NCBI GenBank assembly: GCA_903843125.1
Contig: CAIMOR010000407.1
Coordinates: 31,153 to 95,152, forward strand
Direction: 5' to 3'
Source: an uncultured Rhodospirillales bacterium
Lineage (GTDB): Bacteria; Pseudomonadota; Alphaproteobacteria; Acetobacterales; Acetobacteraceae
DNA length: 64,000 nt
Shown: piece by piece, positions 49,783 to 58,635 of the stretch
How positions within the stretch are numbered: position 1 is the stretch's first letter
How the letters are laid out: each line of letters opens with the position of its first letter
The notes under the pieces: model-generated
Databases searched by the model: none
Told to the model about the DNA's origin: nothing
Seen by the model: only the letters and a program-made list of their open reading frames with translations
Made by a program: the position numbers and the translations under genes

Positions 49783-51975
49783 ATGGGTCGCGTTGATCGG
49801 GCGCTGCGCGGCGCCACCGAGCCGGGAAAGTCGGCACCTTGGGCTGCAATGCGCAAGGCTGCGCCGCGCCGGGCCTTCGCGCTTGCAATACTGGCTCTGG
49901 TGATTGCTACCGTGGTCGGGAGCCTTGCGTTCCTGCTGATGCAGGGGCGCCCTGACCGCCTGGAGGCGCTGCTAAGGCCTGATATCTGGGCGCTGTTCGG
50001 GGCGCCCAGCGACAATACCGTCCAGGTCCGCGCCTATGGCTGCGGGCTGCTGGCCCTGCTTGTCATGACCGGGATCGGCATCTGGCAGTGTGAGCGCTGG
50101 CCGCTACCTTCCTGGCTTGGCGTCTCGCGCGCACCCGGGCCGCCCGGGTTCGGCCCGCCGCAGCCGCTGGAGAGTTTGCTGGCGGTGCTGATGGTTGTGT
50201 CGACCTTGCTCTGGCTGCCCGGCCTCCCGGAAACTGGCGACAGCGGACAAGTGTTCTGGGGCGGCTTTTCCATGTACCCGACGCTCGGCCTGCCACAGGC
50301 CCTGCGCAGTATCCTCTTTGGCGTGATTTCGCTGGCGGCGCTGCTGCTGGTGCGGCTCCGACTACCCGCAGGCTTGTTGGGGCCACTGGCGCTCGGCTTG
50401 GCCGGGGCCGACCTGCTGGTGCTGCTGGTGCCGGGGCTGTGGCAGCCTTTGCGGTTGGAGGGGATCGGCTATGCCGATCTGCTCACCCTGGACGCGCACT
50501 ACGGCATCCTGCTCGGCGACAGGCTGCAACTGCGCGAGGGGCTACCTCTGGTGAGCGTGGTGGAGCCTCGCTACGGCTTCCTGCTGCCCGTGCTGGCCGC
50601 GATCGGGGAGCGCCTGTTTGGCGCGCTGGACGTGGGCCAGAACGTGCGCCTGGTTCAGTGGAGTCAGGTTGGTTTCCTTGGCATCTTTACCGCAGCGCTA
50701 CTGGTACAGGCGCGCGGGGCTTGGCTGGGCGTGGCGGTCGCGCTGCTGCTCGTGGCGCCGTGGCTCGGCACCCTGCACATGTCGGTTTTCCACCCGAACC
50801 AGGCTGGGTACCGCTACCTCGGCTTCGGCGTGGCCCTGCTGGCCATGGCCTGGCTGTGCCGGCAGGAGGCGGCCGGCCGGCCGCTGGCGATGGCGCCCTG
50901 GCTGCTCGGCGGCGTGGCCGGCTTGGCTATGCTGCTCAACTACGAGACTGGCGCCGTCGTCGGTTTCGGCACCGTGCTTTACCTTCTGCTGGGGCTGCCG
51001 GTGCGCGGCTGGTGGCCGGCCCTGGCGAAGGTTGCGCTACGCTATGCCGCCTGCGTACTGGCGGCGCATGCGGCGTTCTGGCTGCTGGTCCTGGTTGGCC
51101 TGGACATGCCGCCGGCGCCGCTCGCCGGACTGTTCTGGCCCTTATTTTCGCACAATGTCGAATCCATCATCGGCCGGCCGCTGCAGCAGGACCCGTGGAT
51201 CACGGTCATAGCCGGCGCCAGCGCCGTCGCCCTAGTACGGCCCGCGTTGGCCTGGCGGTGGCGTGCGCCTGGCACCGAAGCCCGGCTTCTGGCGGCGGTC
51301 GGCGGCATGTTGCTGTTGTGGCTGACTTATTGGATCAGTCGTCCACATATCTGGTCCGACTGGTCATACTTCGTACTGTTCGGCCCCTTCGTCGTGGCGC
51401 TGCTGCGCCCGTCGGTGCTGGACCGCATTCTGGCGCTCGGTCGGCGGCGGCGGTTGGCGCCGGCGGCGCTGGTGCTGGCGCTGGCGGTGTTGCCCGCGGT
51501 GTATGTTGGTCAGCGCCATAACCTGCCGCCCGCCTGGCGGGCGCTGACCCGTCGGCCGGAAGCGCTCCCTGCCGGGGCCAGGCTGATATCCGGCGTCTGG
51601 CTGTCGGCGGCGGTGGCGGACCAACTGGAGGCTAAGGCGGTGGGCATCCGGGCGACGGCAGCGCTGGGCACCGTGGTCTACATGTCGGCGCATGCATTCT
51701 CGCTGGCGGTCCTGTCTGGTCATCCGCTGCCGCTTGCTCGGCGCGAACTGCTGTTTGGCCTGAAGACTGAGCGCGATTTCGACGACTACGTGGGCGAAGT
51801 CATGCTCCTGGCGCCGGAGCGAATCCTGATCGACGACGAGGCGGCACCGGCGGCCATGCCGCTGCCGATGCGCCATACGCTGGATGCGGTGCAGCGCGCG
51901 CTGGCCGGTACCTACGCCCCGGTGGCCGGACTGCCGGGTTGGCGGGTTCTGGAACGGCAGACGGGCGTGCACTAG
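49783..51975 (+). CDS. Polytopic membrane protein of unknown function, possible glycan-pathway protein
   Basis: This 730-residue protein has about 13-15 hydrophobic segments, starting with FALAILALVIATVVGSLAFL and including LLAVLMVVSTLLWLPGL and LLLLWLTYWISRP, then a soluble ~170-residue C-terminal domain (AALGTVVYMSAHAFSLAVLSG and PERILIDDEAA). It resembles GT39-like or O-antigen-type membrane transferases in overall shape, but I see no DxD-type or polymerase motif to assign it. GGGGGAA lies 5 nt before the ATG at 49783. It probably shares a role with the surface polysaccharide genes on either side. Confidence 0.75.
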   Translation: MGRVDRALRGATEPGKSAPWAAMRKAAPRRAFALAILALVIATVVGSLAFLLMQGRPDRLEALLRPDIWALFGAPSDNTVQVRAYGCGLLALLVMTGIGIWQCERWPLPSWLGVSRAPGPPGFGPPQPLESLLAVLMVVSTLLWLPGLPETGDSGQVFWGGFSMYPTLGLPQALRSILFGVISLAALLLVRLRLPAGLLGPLALGLAGADLLVLLVPGLWQPLRLEGIGYADLLTLDAHYGILLGDRLQLREGLPLVSVVEPRYGFLLPVLAAIGERLFGALDVGQNVRLVQWSQVGFLGIFTAALLVQARGAWLGVAVALLLVAPWLGTLHMSVFHPNQAGYRYLGFGVALLAMAWLCRQEAAGRPLAMAPWLLGGVAGLAMLLNYETGAVVGFGTVLYLLLGLPVRGWWPALAKVALRYAACVLAAHAAFWLLVLVGLDMPPAPLAGLFWPLFSHNVESIIGRPLQQDPWITVIAGASAVALVRPALAWRWRAPGTEARLLAAVGGMLLLWLTYWISRPHIWSDWSYFVLFGPFVVALLRPSVLDRILALGRRRRLAPAALVLALAVLPAVYVGQRHNLPPAWRALTRRPEALPAGARLISGVWLSAAVADQLEAKAVGIRATAALGTVVYMSAHAFSLAVLSGHPLPLARRELLFGLKTERDFDDYVGEVMLLAPERILIDDEAAPAAMPLPMRHTLDAVQRALAGTYAPVAGLPGWRVLERQTGVH

Positions 51976-52004
51976 CGGCGGGTGCAACGACCGAGGGCTG
52001 GACG

Positions 52005-53239
52005 ATGCCCCGCCATGCCACTATCAGGAACGGCCCTCGCGAGAACAAATTTGAAATGAATCCGGCCATCCTCGCCCTTGCCCGCTTGTTCCCGGGCGTC
52101 CCTGCCTTGATCGCCAAGATCGAGACCATCGAGCGACGCCTCAAGGCCCTCGAATCCTGGACCGCTACAGGGCGCCTGCGCAACGACGGCCCGGATTCCT
52201 TCCCCCTGCAGGATTGGTGGGCGCGCAGCTTCTGGGAACCGACGGTGGCGCTGGCCATTCGCGACCATTGCCAGCCGGGCGACGTCGTGTTCGACGTCGG
52301 CTGCAACGCAGGCGGTATGGCGCTGATGATGTCGCGCTTGGTAGGGCCGCGCGGTATGGTGCTGGCGTTCGAGGCCAGCCCTCGCATCGTCGACAAGACG
52401 CATTACAACCTCGTAAAGGCTGGCTGCCACAATGTTACGCTGTTCCACAAGGCGGTGTGGCACACCTCGGGCGCGCTGGTGAACATGGCCCCGGGCGACC
52501 ACCTCAACGACCGGATCGAGGAAGCCACCACGGGCATGACCGTGCGTACGGTGGCGCTGGACGACCTGATGCTGGCCGGCGACTTCCGCCCAAGCTTCAT
52601 CAAGATGGACATCGAAGGCGCCGAGTTGGACGCGTTGCGCGGCAGTCGCCGGCTGCTGGCCGAAGTCCGGCCGATCCTGGTGCTGGAGCAGGCGCCCGAT
52701 GACATGCGCTGTCATGAACTGCTGACCGAGGCCGGCTATCTGGCCGTGGATCTTTCAAGCTACCGGCGCATTGTCACCGGGGCCGACTTCGGCCGTGCCG
52801 ACGGCGTAGCGAACGTGCTGTTCGTGCCGCAGGAGAAGGCGGCGGGCAGCCGTTACTTCACCGATGCCGCGCCGGTCGAGATGGCAACCTTGCCGGCCGG
52901 GCGGTTCATTCGTGCGGCGAATGGCGATATCGGCATGCCGGAGCCGGTGAACCTGGCCGCCGGCCGCTACCTGGTCCGCACCGACTTCACTGCCGAGGGG
53001 ACCGACAACTCGGTCTTGCCGGGCTTGAGGCCGATGGCGAGGTGGTGTTCCGCTACCACACCTATACCAAGCTGATGGCCGGCAGCTACACCGACTGGGT
53101 GGTGCAGCTGGACCGCCCGGCAAAGTTGGGGCTGTACCTGCGCTTCCTGTCCGGCAGCGATAGCACGCTGCGCTGGAACGGTGCGACGATCTATCGCCTG
53201 CCGGCCTTCGATGGCGCGGTTGGCCCGGTGGTGGAGTAG
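52005..53239 (+). pseudogene. FkbM-family methyltransferase interrupted by a frameshift
   Basis: From ATG 52005 (GAGGG 7 nt upstream; ATG 52056 is an alternative) the frame encodes a FkbM methyltransferase: VVFDVGCNAGGMALMMSRLV, VLAFEASPRIVDKTHYNLVKAG, VRTVALDDLM and FIKMDIEGAELDALRG, then a C-terminal module. Near 53020-53030 the frame is lost (it stops at 53075), but the correct continuation appears in the -1 frame up to 53239 as LEADGEVVFRYHTYTK then LYLRFLSGSDSTLRWNGATIYRL. A single missing base explains this. The catalytic domain is intact; only the C-terminal module is split. A sequencing error, a real mutation or, less likely, recoding are possible. Confidence 0.8.
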
Positions 53240-53244
53240 CTCGC

Positions 53245-54204
53245 GTGCAACAGAAAATCCTGAGCTTGCTGCGTCGGGCACTCGGCACCAACCGCATTGC
53301 CGCCGATCTGGCCGACGTGAAGGTGCAGCTTTCCCGCATGCAGCAGGGCTCGCAGTACGAGACCTTGCCGGGTAACCCTTATGCGCGCGTCGCGCTGCCG
53401 ATCGAGTACCCGCCGTCACGCGACATGCAGCCGCGCTGGGGCAATACCCGTCCGCCGATCCAGCCGCTGGTGGATTGGATGGCGCCGCACGACGAGGCGT
53501 TTAGAGGCGTGCTCGGCGCCATCAGCGCCCGGGCGCCACAACTCAATCGCATCGCGCGGGACTTCGACCCCAATACGCCGGAACCAGCTTGGTGCGGTGT
53601 GCCCTATGCGCCGTTCGACGGTGCCGCGCTGTACACGCTGATCGGCGAGCACAAGCCGAAGCTGTACCTGGAGATCGGCTCCGGCGTCACCACCGCCTTC
53701 GCCCGCCGCTCCATCCGCGACCACGGGCTGGCGACGCGCATCGTCTCGATCGACCCGGAGCCGCGTGCCGCGATCGACGCGATTTGCGACCAGGTGATCC
53801 GTGCCGGGCTGGAAACCTGCGACCTGAGTGTGTTCGATACGCTGGAGGCGGGCGACATCCTGTTCCTGGATGGCTCGCACCGGGTGTTCATGAACAGCGA
53901 CGTCACGGTGTTCATGATCGACGTGCTGCCGCGGCTGAAGCCGGGCGTCATCGTGCATGTCCACGACATCCAACTGCCCTGGGACTACCCGGACATGTTC
54001 ACCAACTGGTACTGGAGCGAGGCCTATATCCTGGCGACCTACCTGATCGCGGCGCGCGACCGGGTGCGCCCGGTACTGCCGACCGCCTGGGTCTGTCGTG
54101 CCCCGCAGTTCGAGAACTGGTTCGCCAACCCACCGGTTGACCTGGGCGCGCAGAACGATGGTTGGCGCGGCGGCGGCGCAATGTGGTTCACCCACGTCGG
54201 GTGA
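53245..54204 (+). CDS. Class I SAM-dependent methyltransferase
   Basis: This 319-residue protein starts at GTG 53245, 5 nt after the end of the FkbM C-terminal module. The SAM core is visible as LYLEIGSGVTTAFARRSIRDHG, IVSIDPEPRAAID and DILFLDGSHRVFMNSDVTVFMIDVLPRLKPGVIVHVHDI in two adjoining strands. The pattern (Ser/His after the FLDGSH motif) is typical of the Methyltransf_24-like group near polysaccharide genes. An amphipathic N-terminal ~30 residues precede a Pro-rich linker. It is convergent with the acyltransferase gene (10-nt gap). Confidence 0.85.
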   Translation: MQQKILSLLRRALGTNRIAADLADVKVQLSRMQQGSQYETLPGNPYARVALPIEYPPSRDMQPRWGNTRPPIQPLVDWMAPHDEAFRGVLGAISARAPQLNRIARDFDPNTPEPAWCGVPYAPFDGAALYTLIGEHKPKLYLEIGSGVTTAFARRSIRDHGLATRIVSIDPEPRAAIDAICDQVIRAGLETCDLSVFDTLEAGDILFLDGSHRVFMNSDVTVFMIDVLPRLKPGVIVHVHDIQLPWDYPDMFTNWYWSEAYILATYLIAARDRVRPVLPTAWVCRAPQFENWFANPPVDLGAQNDGWRGGGAMWFTHVG

Positions 54205-54214
54205 GGGTGACGTC

Positions 54215-55453
54215 TCAGCCCCGGCCGGCCGGGGCAGTCTGCGCTGGTCGGATAGCATGCCAGCGCAGCAGCCGGCTGCCGAAGTCGATTCCTGGACGTT
54301 CCACCCAGCGGAAGCAGGCGTCGGCGACCAGTGCGGATAAGCCGATCCCCAGCACCGCCTGCACCGGCCCATAGGTCCAGGGCTGCGCGACCAGTCTGAG
54401 GTCGGTGAGCCAAAGCCCGATCCACACCAACGCCAGGATCGGGAAGTGAACCAGGTACAGGCTGTAGCTGCGGTCACCGAGCCACAACATCAGTCGCCCG
54501 ACCACACTGCGGCCCACCCCATGATCTGCCATTGTGGCGGCGACCGCGACGGCCCAGCTGAAACCAACCAGCGCCGCTGGATAGCCCAGCAGTTCCAGCC
54601 AGTTATGAGGTTGCAACGGCATTTCTGGCCAAGGATGGCGGAAGCCGCTGAGTGCCAGCACGGTCCCGACCATGGCCAGCAGCAACGCCAGCCGGGCGCG
54701 GCCAAAGCCGGCACGGTACAGCCAGCCCGGTGGCACCAGCGCCAACAGCGTTCCGGCAGCCAGGAAGTCGAAGCGCATCTGGAACAGCCATGCCATGCCC
54801 GGCTGGTTGAACCCGAGCAGCATCAGCAGCCGCGCCAGCGCGTAGTAGCCGACCACGCCCAGCGCCAGCAGCCACAGCCCGCGCTCGCACTGCCGCGCAT
54901 CGCCACCGGCCCGCAGCACCGCAAAGGCCAGCAGCGCCAAGGCAGCGTAGAACTGGAACTCGACCGAAAGGCTCCACATGGCAGCGTGGACGTAGAGCCG
55001 CGGGCTGGTGTTCAGCGTCAGCGTCCCGGTCAGCACCTGCGCGCCTTGGGTGACAAAGCGCCAGTCGGACGCACCGAACAGTTGGCGCGGCAGGTCGCCC
55101 GGTGCCCAAAACGAGGTGACTCCCCAGACCAGAGCGCAGATGCCGAGGAAGAACAGCAGCGCCGGGTAGAGGCGGAACAGCCGTCGCACCACGAAGTGCC
55201 GCAGGTTCCAGCCGCCGCGCTGCAATGAACGGGTGACGACGAACCCGCTGATGACGAAGAACAGCTCCACCCCGAGATAGCCGGAGTTCGTCACCCGCCC
55301 CGGCAGCAGCCCGAGCAACTGCGTCACCAGGGAGATATGCTGTGCAAGCACCAGCAGGATCGCCCAGCCGCGCAACTGCTGAATGACCAGGTTGCGGCTG
55401 GTGGCGGTCGGCGGTACGTCGGTCAAGCTGGCATCCTGCAACGGTATCAGCAT
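54215..55453 (-). CDS. Acyltransferase 3 (OafA/YrhL-like) membrane O-acetyltransferase
   Basis: This 412-residue integral membrane protein has about ten hydrophobic segments. It carries the family pattern: QQLRGWAILLVLAQHISLV with the N-terminal Arg/His pair, NSGYLGVELFFVISGFVVTRSL, FVVRRLFRLYPALLFFLGI and WSLSVEFQFY. These enzymes transfer acetyl groups to sugar hydroxyls on the periplasmic side, modifying O-antigens or capsule. It overlaps the GT4 gene by 7 nt. Confidence 0.93.
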   Translation of the reverse strand: MLIPLQDASLTDVPPTATSRNLVIQQLRGWAILLVLAQHISLVTQLLGLLPGRVTNSGYLGVELFFVISGFVVTRSLQRGGWNLRHFVVRRLFRLYPALLFFLGICALVWGVTSFWAPGDLPRQLFGASDWRFVTQGAQVLTGTLTLNTSPRLYVHAAMWSLSVEFQFYAALALLAFAVLRAGGDARQCERGLWLLALGVVGYYALARLLMLLGFNQPGMAWLFQMRFDFLAAGTLLALVPPGWLYRAGFGRARLALLLAMVGTVLALSGFRHPWPEMPLQPHNWLELLGYPAALVGFSWAVAVAATMADHGVGRSVVGRLMLWLGDRSYSLYLVHFPILALVWIGLWLTDLRLVAQPWTYGPVQAVLGIGLSALVADACFRWVERPGIDFGSRLLRWHAIRPAQTAPAGRG

Positions 55454-56607
55454 CTATCGCGAGGCGCAGACGCTGGCGCAAGCGGGGCGGCAATATCCAG
55501 TATCGCCAGCAGCGCCCGCGCCTGTGCGCCCCAGTCCCGCAACGCCACGCCGCTGTCGGCGGCGCCCGCGGCCAGGCGGGCGCGTTCAGTGGGTGGGCAG
55601 AGCCTGCCCATCGCTGCGGCCAGGGCCTCCGGCGTCGCGGCGCCGGCAATCGCGCCATCCACACCGTCCCGCACCTGCTCGGCCAGGCCGCCGAGCGGCG
55701 TCACCACCGCCGGCACGCCCAGCGCATGCGCCAGCGCAACGACGCCGCTCTGGCTGGCCTCGCGGTACGGCAGCACCACGGCGTCCGCGCCGGCGATCAG
55801 CGCGGGGATTTCCGCCTCGGCCAGCCAGCGCGCCTCTACCCGCACGCCGGGCAGGGCGGCCAGACCCGGGGCCAGCGCCTCGGGGTCGCCCTCGCCCACC
55901 ACCAGCAGCCGGGCGCCGGGGTAGCGGGCCCGCAGCAGCGGCCAGCCGTCGCGCAGCAGGTCGAGTCCTTTGTAGGCGCGCAACCGCCCGAACAGCAGGA
56001 AAAGCGGCGCTTCGCCGGCTGCCGGGCGCGCCCCGACCGGTCGGTGCAGCAGCGCTGGTGGCAGATGCGCGCCCAGCGCCAGCCGATGCACCGGCAGCGT
56101 GGGCCGGCGCTGGCGTAGCGCCTTGGCCACGGCCTCGGAGAGGGCGATGACGGCGACGGCGGCGTCGAGTTCCCAGTTCAGCCGCAGGTCCCATAGCCAA
56201 TCAGGGTCGCCGGGATGCGGCCTTGCGTCGTGGATGAAGGGCACGTAGCGCAGGCCGCTGCGGGCCAGCACCGGAGCGACCAGCGGCGTCCACAGGTGCG
56301 TCATCACCGAGACCACCGCATCCGCCCGGAAGGCGCGCGCCTGGCGCCGCAGCCGCCAGGCCAGCCAGGGCAGCCGGAGGAATCCGGTCAGGAAGCCGAC
56401 GGCGGAGGCATAGGTCGGCAGCGCTTCGGTCGGCAAGCCAAGGGCTTCGATCTCCGAGCGCAACTCGGCCTGGGCGGAGATGGCCAGCGCGACCTTGACG
56501 CCAGGCTGCCGGGCCAACGCCTCTGCCAGTGCCAGGGTCAACTGGCCGCCGGCGCCGCGCCGGCCCCAGTACCATATCAGAATGCGTCGTTCGGGCTGCG
56601 GAGGCAT
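55447..56607 (-). CDS. GT4 family glycosyltransferase
   Basis: This 386-residue GT-B transferase begins ILIWYWGRRGAGGQLTLALAEAL with a Gly-rich acceptor loop and has a Rossmann donor domain with LFLLFGRLRAYKGLDLLRDG, GARLLVVGEGDPEALA and VVLPYREASQSGVVALAHAL, followed by a conserved GGLAEQV loop. It belongs to the retaining GT4 family and adds a sugar to a surface glycan. It is divergent from rfbF (145-nt gap) and coupled to the acyltransferase. Donor and acceptor are unknown. Confidence 0.9.
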   Translation of the reverse strand: MPPQPERRILIWYWGRRGAGGQLTLALAEALARQPGVKVALAISAQAELRSEIEALGLPTEALPTYASAVGFLTGFLRLPWLAWRLRRQARAFRADAVVSVMTHLWTPLVAPVLARSGLRYVPFIHDARPHPGDPDWLWDLRLNWELDAAVAVIALSEAVAKALRQRRPTLPVHRLALGAHLPPALLHRPVGARPAAGEAPLFLLFGRLRAYKGLDLLRDGWPLLRARYPGARLLVVGEGDPEALAPGLAALPGVRVEARWLAEAEIPALIAGADAVVLPYREASQSGVVALAHALGVPAVVTPLGGLAEQVRDGVDGAIAGAATPEALAAAMGRLCPPTERARLAAGAADSGVALRDWGAQARALLAILDIAAPLAPASAPRDRC

Positions 56608-56752
56608 GGAAAGGTCCGGGCTGGCCGCCGGTTCTAGCGCCGGGTAGGGCGGTGCTGCCAGTCTGTTGCCGCCTGGTTGAGAAAGGCTTGCGTGGCCTCG
56701 CCCGTGCCATTAGGGCAGGCCCGCATGGCGCCGGGCGGCGCTTGGGGGCAGC

Positions 56753-57523
56753 ATGACCAAGGCAGTCATCCTGGCCGGTGGCCTCGGCACCCGGCTCATG
56801 GAAGAAACCGAGGCCCGGCCCAAGCCGATGGTCGAGATCGGCGGCAAGCCGATCCTCTGGCACATCATGAAGATCTACGCCGCCCATGGCATTCGGGATT
56901 TCGTGATTTGCCTGGGTTACAAGGGCTACCTGATCAAGGAATACTTCTCGAACTACTTCCTGCACATGGCGGACCTGGTCATCGACATGGCGGAGAACCG
57001 CAGCACGGTGCTGAACGCCAAGGCCGAGGATTGGCGTGTCACGCTGATCGACACCGGGCTGGAGACCATGACCGGCGGACGGCTGAAGCGCATCCGCCGC
57101 TATCTGGACGACGCGCCGTTCTGCCTGACCTACGGCGATGCGGTCGGTACGATGGATATCGGCGGGGCGCTGCGCTTCCACGCCGCGCACGGCAAGCTGG
57201 CGACCGTGACGGCTGTGCGCCCGCCCGCCCGCTTCGGCGCGCTGGACCTGGAAGGCGACATGGTCCGCGGTTTCCAGGAAAAGCCCTCGGGCGACAACCA
57301 GTGGATCAATGGCGGCTTCTTCGTGCTGTCGCCGGCTGCGCTGGACGGCATCGAGGGTGACGACACGGTGTGGGAACAGGCGCCCATGGAGCGCCTGGCC
57401 AACGCCGGGGAGTTGCGCGCCTTCCGGCACGATGGCTTCTGGCAGCCGATGGATACGCTGCGTGAGAAGCGTCTGCTGGAGGAATTATGGGCCCGGGGGC
57501 GAGCGCCGTGGCAAATCTGGTAG
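56753..57523 (+). CDS. rfbF: Glucose-1-phosphate cytidylyltransferase
   Basis: This 256-residue protein matches RfbF/DdhA closely: KAVILAGGLGTRLMEETEARPKPMVEIG near the N-terminus, PILWHIMKIYAAHGIRDFVICLGYKG, YGDAVG, and the late FRHDGFWQPMDTLREKRLLEE. It makes CDP-glucose from CTP and glucose 1-phosphate, the entry step for CDP-linked 6-deoxyhexoses. GGGGG lies just before the ATG. The next gene overlaps its last 37 nt. Confidence 0.95.
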   Translation: MTKAVILAGGLGTRLMEETEARPKPMVEIGGKPILWHIMKIYAAHGIRDFVICLGYKGYLIKEYFSNYFLHMADLVIDMAENRSTVLNAKAEDWRVTLIDTGLETMTGGRLKRIRRYLDDAPFCLTYGDAVGTMDIGGALRFHAAHGKLATVTAVRPPARFGALDLEGDMVRGFQEKPSGDNQWINGGFFVLSPAALDGIEGDDTVWEQAPMERLANAGELRAFRHDGFWQPMDTLREKRLLEELWARGRAPWQIW

Positions 57524-58635
57524 GCCCTGACCCTGCCTTCTGGCGCGGCCGTCGGGTGTTCCTGACCGGGCAGACCGGCTTCAAGGGCGCCTGGCTGGCG
57601 GTGTGGCTGCAGCGGCTGGGCGCCGAGGTGCGCGGCTTCGCATTGCCAGCGGAACCCGGCAGCCTCGCGCTGGCGGCGGGGCCGCTGGGCGAGAGCCTGG
57701 ATGGCGACATCCGCGACCCGATGGCGCTGGCGGCGGCTCTGCTGCCGTTCCGCCCCGAGGTGGTGCTGCACCTGGCGGCGCAGGCGCTGGTGCGGCGAAG
57801 CTACCGCGAGCCGGTACAGACCTTCGCCACCAACGTGATGGGCAGCATCCATCTGCTGGAAGCGGTGCGGCGCTGCCCCAGTGTGCGGGCGGTGGTCATG
57901 GTAACCACCGACAAATGCTACGCGAACCGCGAACGCCCGGAGCCCTATAGCGAACACGAGGCGCTGGGCGGCGACGACCCGTACAGCGCCAGCAAGGCGG
58001 CGACGGAGATCGCGGTGGCGGCCTGGCGCCGCAGCTTCCTTGCGCGGAAGGAAGTCGCGCCGGCGATCGCACCTGCTAAGGCCGCCGAGCCGACGGCGCA
58101 CGCCGGAGTTGCGGTGGCAACCGCGCGGGCCGGCAATGTCATCGGCGGGGGCGACGGGGCCGAGGACCGGTTGCTGCCGGATTGCATTCGCGCACTGCGG
58201 GCCGGCCGAAGCATCGAGATACGCAATCCCGCGGCAACTCGCCCCTGGCAGCATGTGCTGGAACCGCTCTGCGGCTATCTGCTGCTGGCCGAGGCGCTAT
58301 GGCGCGACGGCACTGGCATGGCTGAGGCCTGGAATTTCGGACCGGCGCTGGCCGATGTGCAACCGGTCGGCCAGGTAGTCGCGGAGGTCGTGCGTCTGTG
58401 GGGCGAAGGTGCCGCGTGGCATGTGACCGACCAGCCTGGCGCGGTGCATGAAGCTCGGCTGTTGGCGGTGGATGCCACCAAGGCGCGGGCCCGGCTGGGC
58501 TGGCAGCCGCGCCTGGCGCTGGCCGACGCGCTGGAGTGGACCGTGACCTGGCATCGGCAGAACGCCGCCGGCGCCGAGGCGCGGGCGCTGGTCGTGGCCG
58601 ACATCGACCGCTACGTCGCGCTGGGGAGTGCCTGA
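57487..58635 (+). CDS. rfbG: CDP-glucose 4,6-dehydratase
   Basis: From ATG 57487 this is a 382-residue extended SDR. It matches RfbG/DdhB: RRVFLTGQTGFKGAWLAVWL, VVLHLAAQALVRRSYREPVQT, VVMVTTDKCYANRE and DDPYSASKAATEIAV. It yields CDP-4-keto-6-deoxyglucose. The start is embedded in the end of rfbF, where GGAGG sits 4 nt before the ATG; GTG 57508 is a less likely alternative. It overlaps the C-methyltransferase stop-start by one base. The 37-nt overlap suggests tight co-translation of this enzyme pair. Confidence 0.94.
   Translation: MGPGASAVANLVGPDPAFWRGRRVFLTGQTGFKGAWLAVWLQRLGAEVRGFALPAEPGSLALAAGPLGESLDGDIRDPMALAAALLPFRPEVVLHLAAQALVRRSYREPVQTFATNVMGSIHLLEAVRRCPSVRAVVMVTTDKCYANRERPEPYSEHEALGGDDPYSASKAATEIAVAAWRRSFLARKEVAPAIAPAKAAEPTAHAGVAVATARAGNVIGGGDGAEDRLLPDCIRALRAGRSIEIRNPAATRPWQHVLEPLCGYLLLAEALWRDGTGMAEAWNFGPALADVQPVGQVVAEVVRLWGEGAAWHVTDQPGAVHEARLLAVDATKARARLGWQPRLALADALEWTVTWHRQNAAGAEARALVVADIDRYVALGSA

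Noticed and set aside
53015-53045. Programmed -1/+1 recoding in the FkbM gene
   Set aside because: No slippery heptamer or clear downstream stimulatory hairpin was seen; a single-base indel is simpler.
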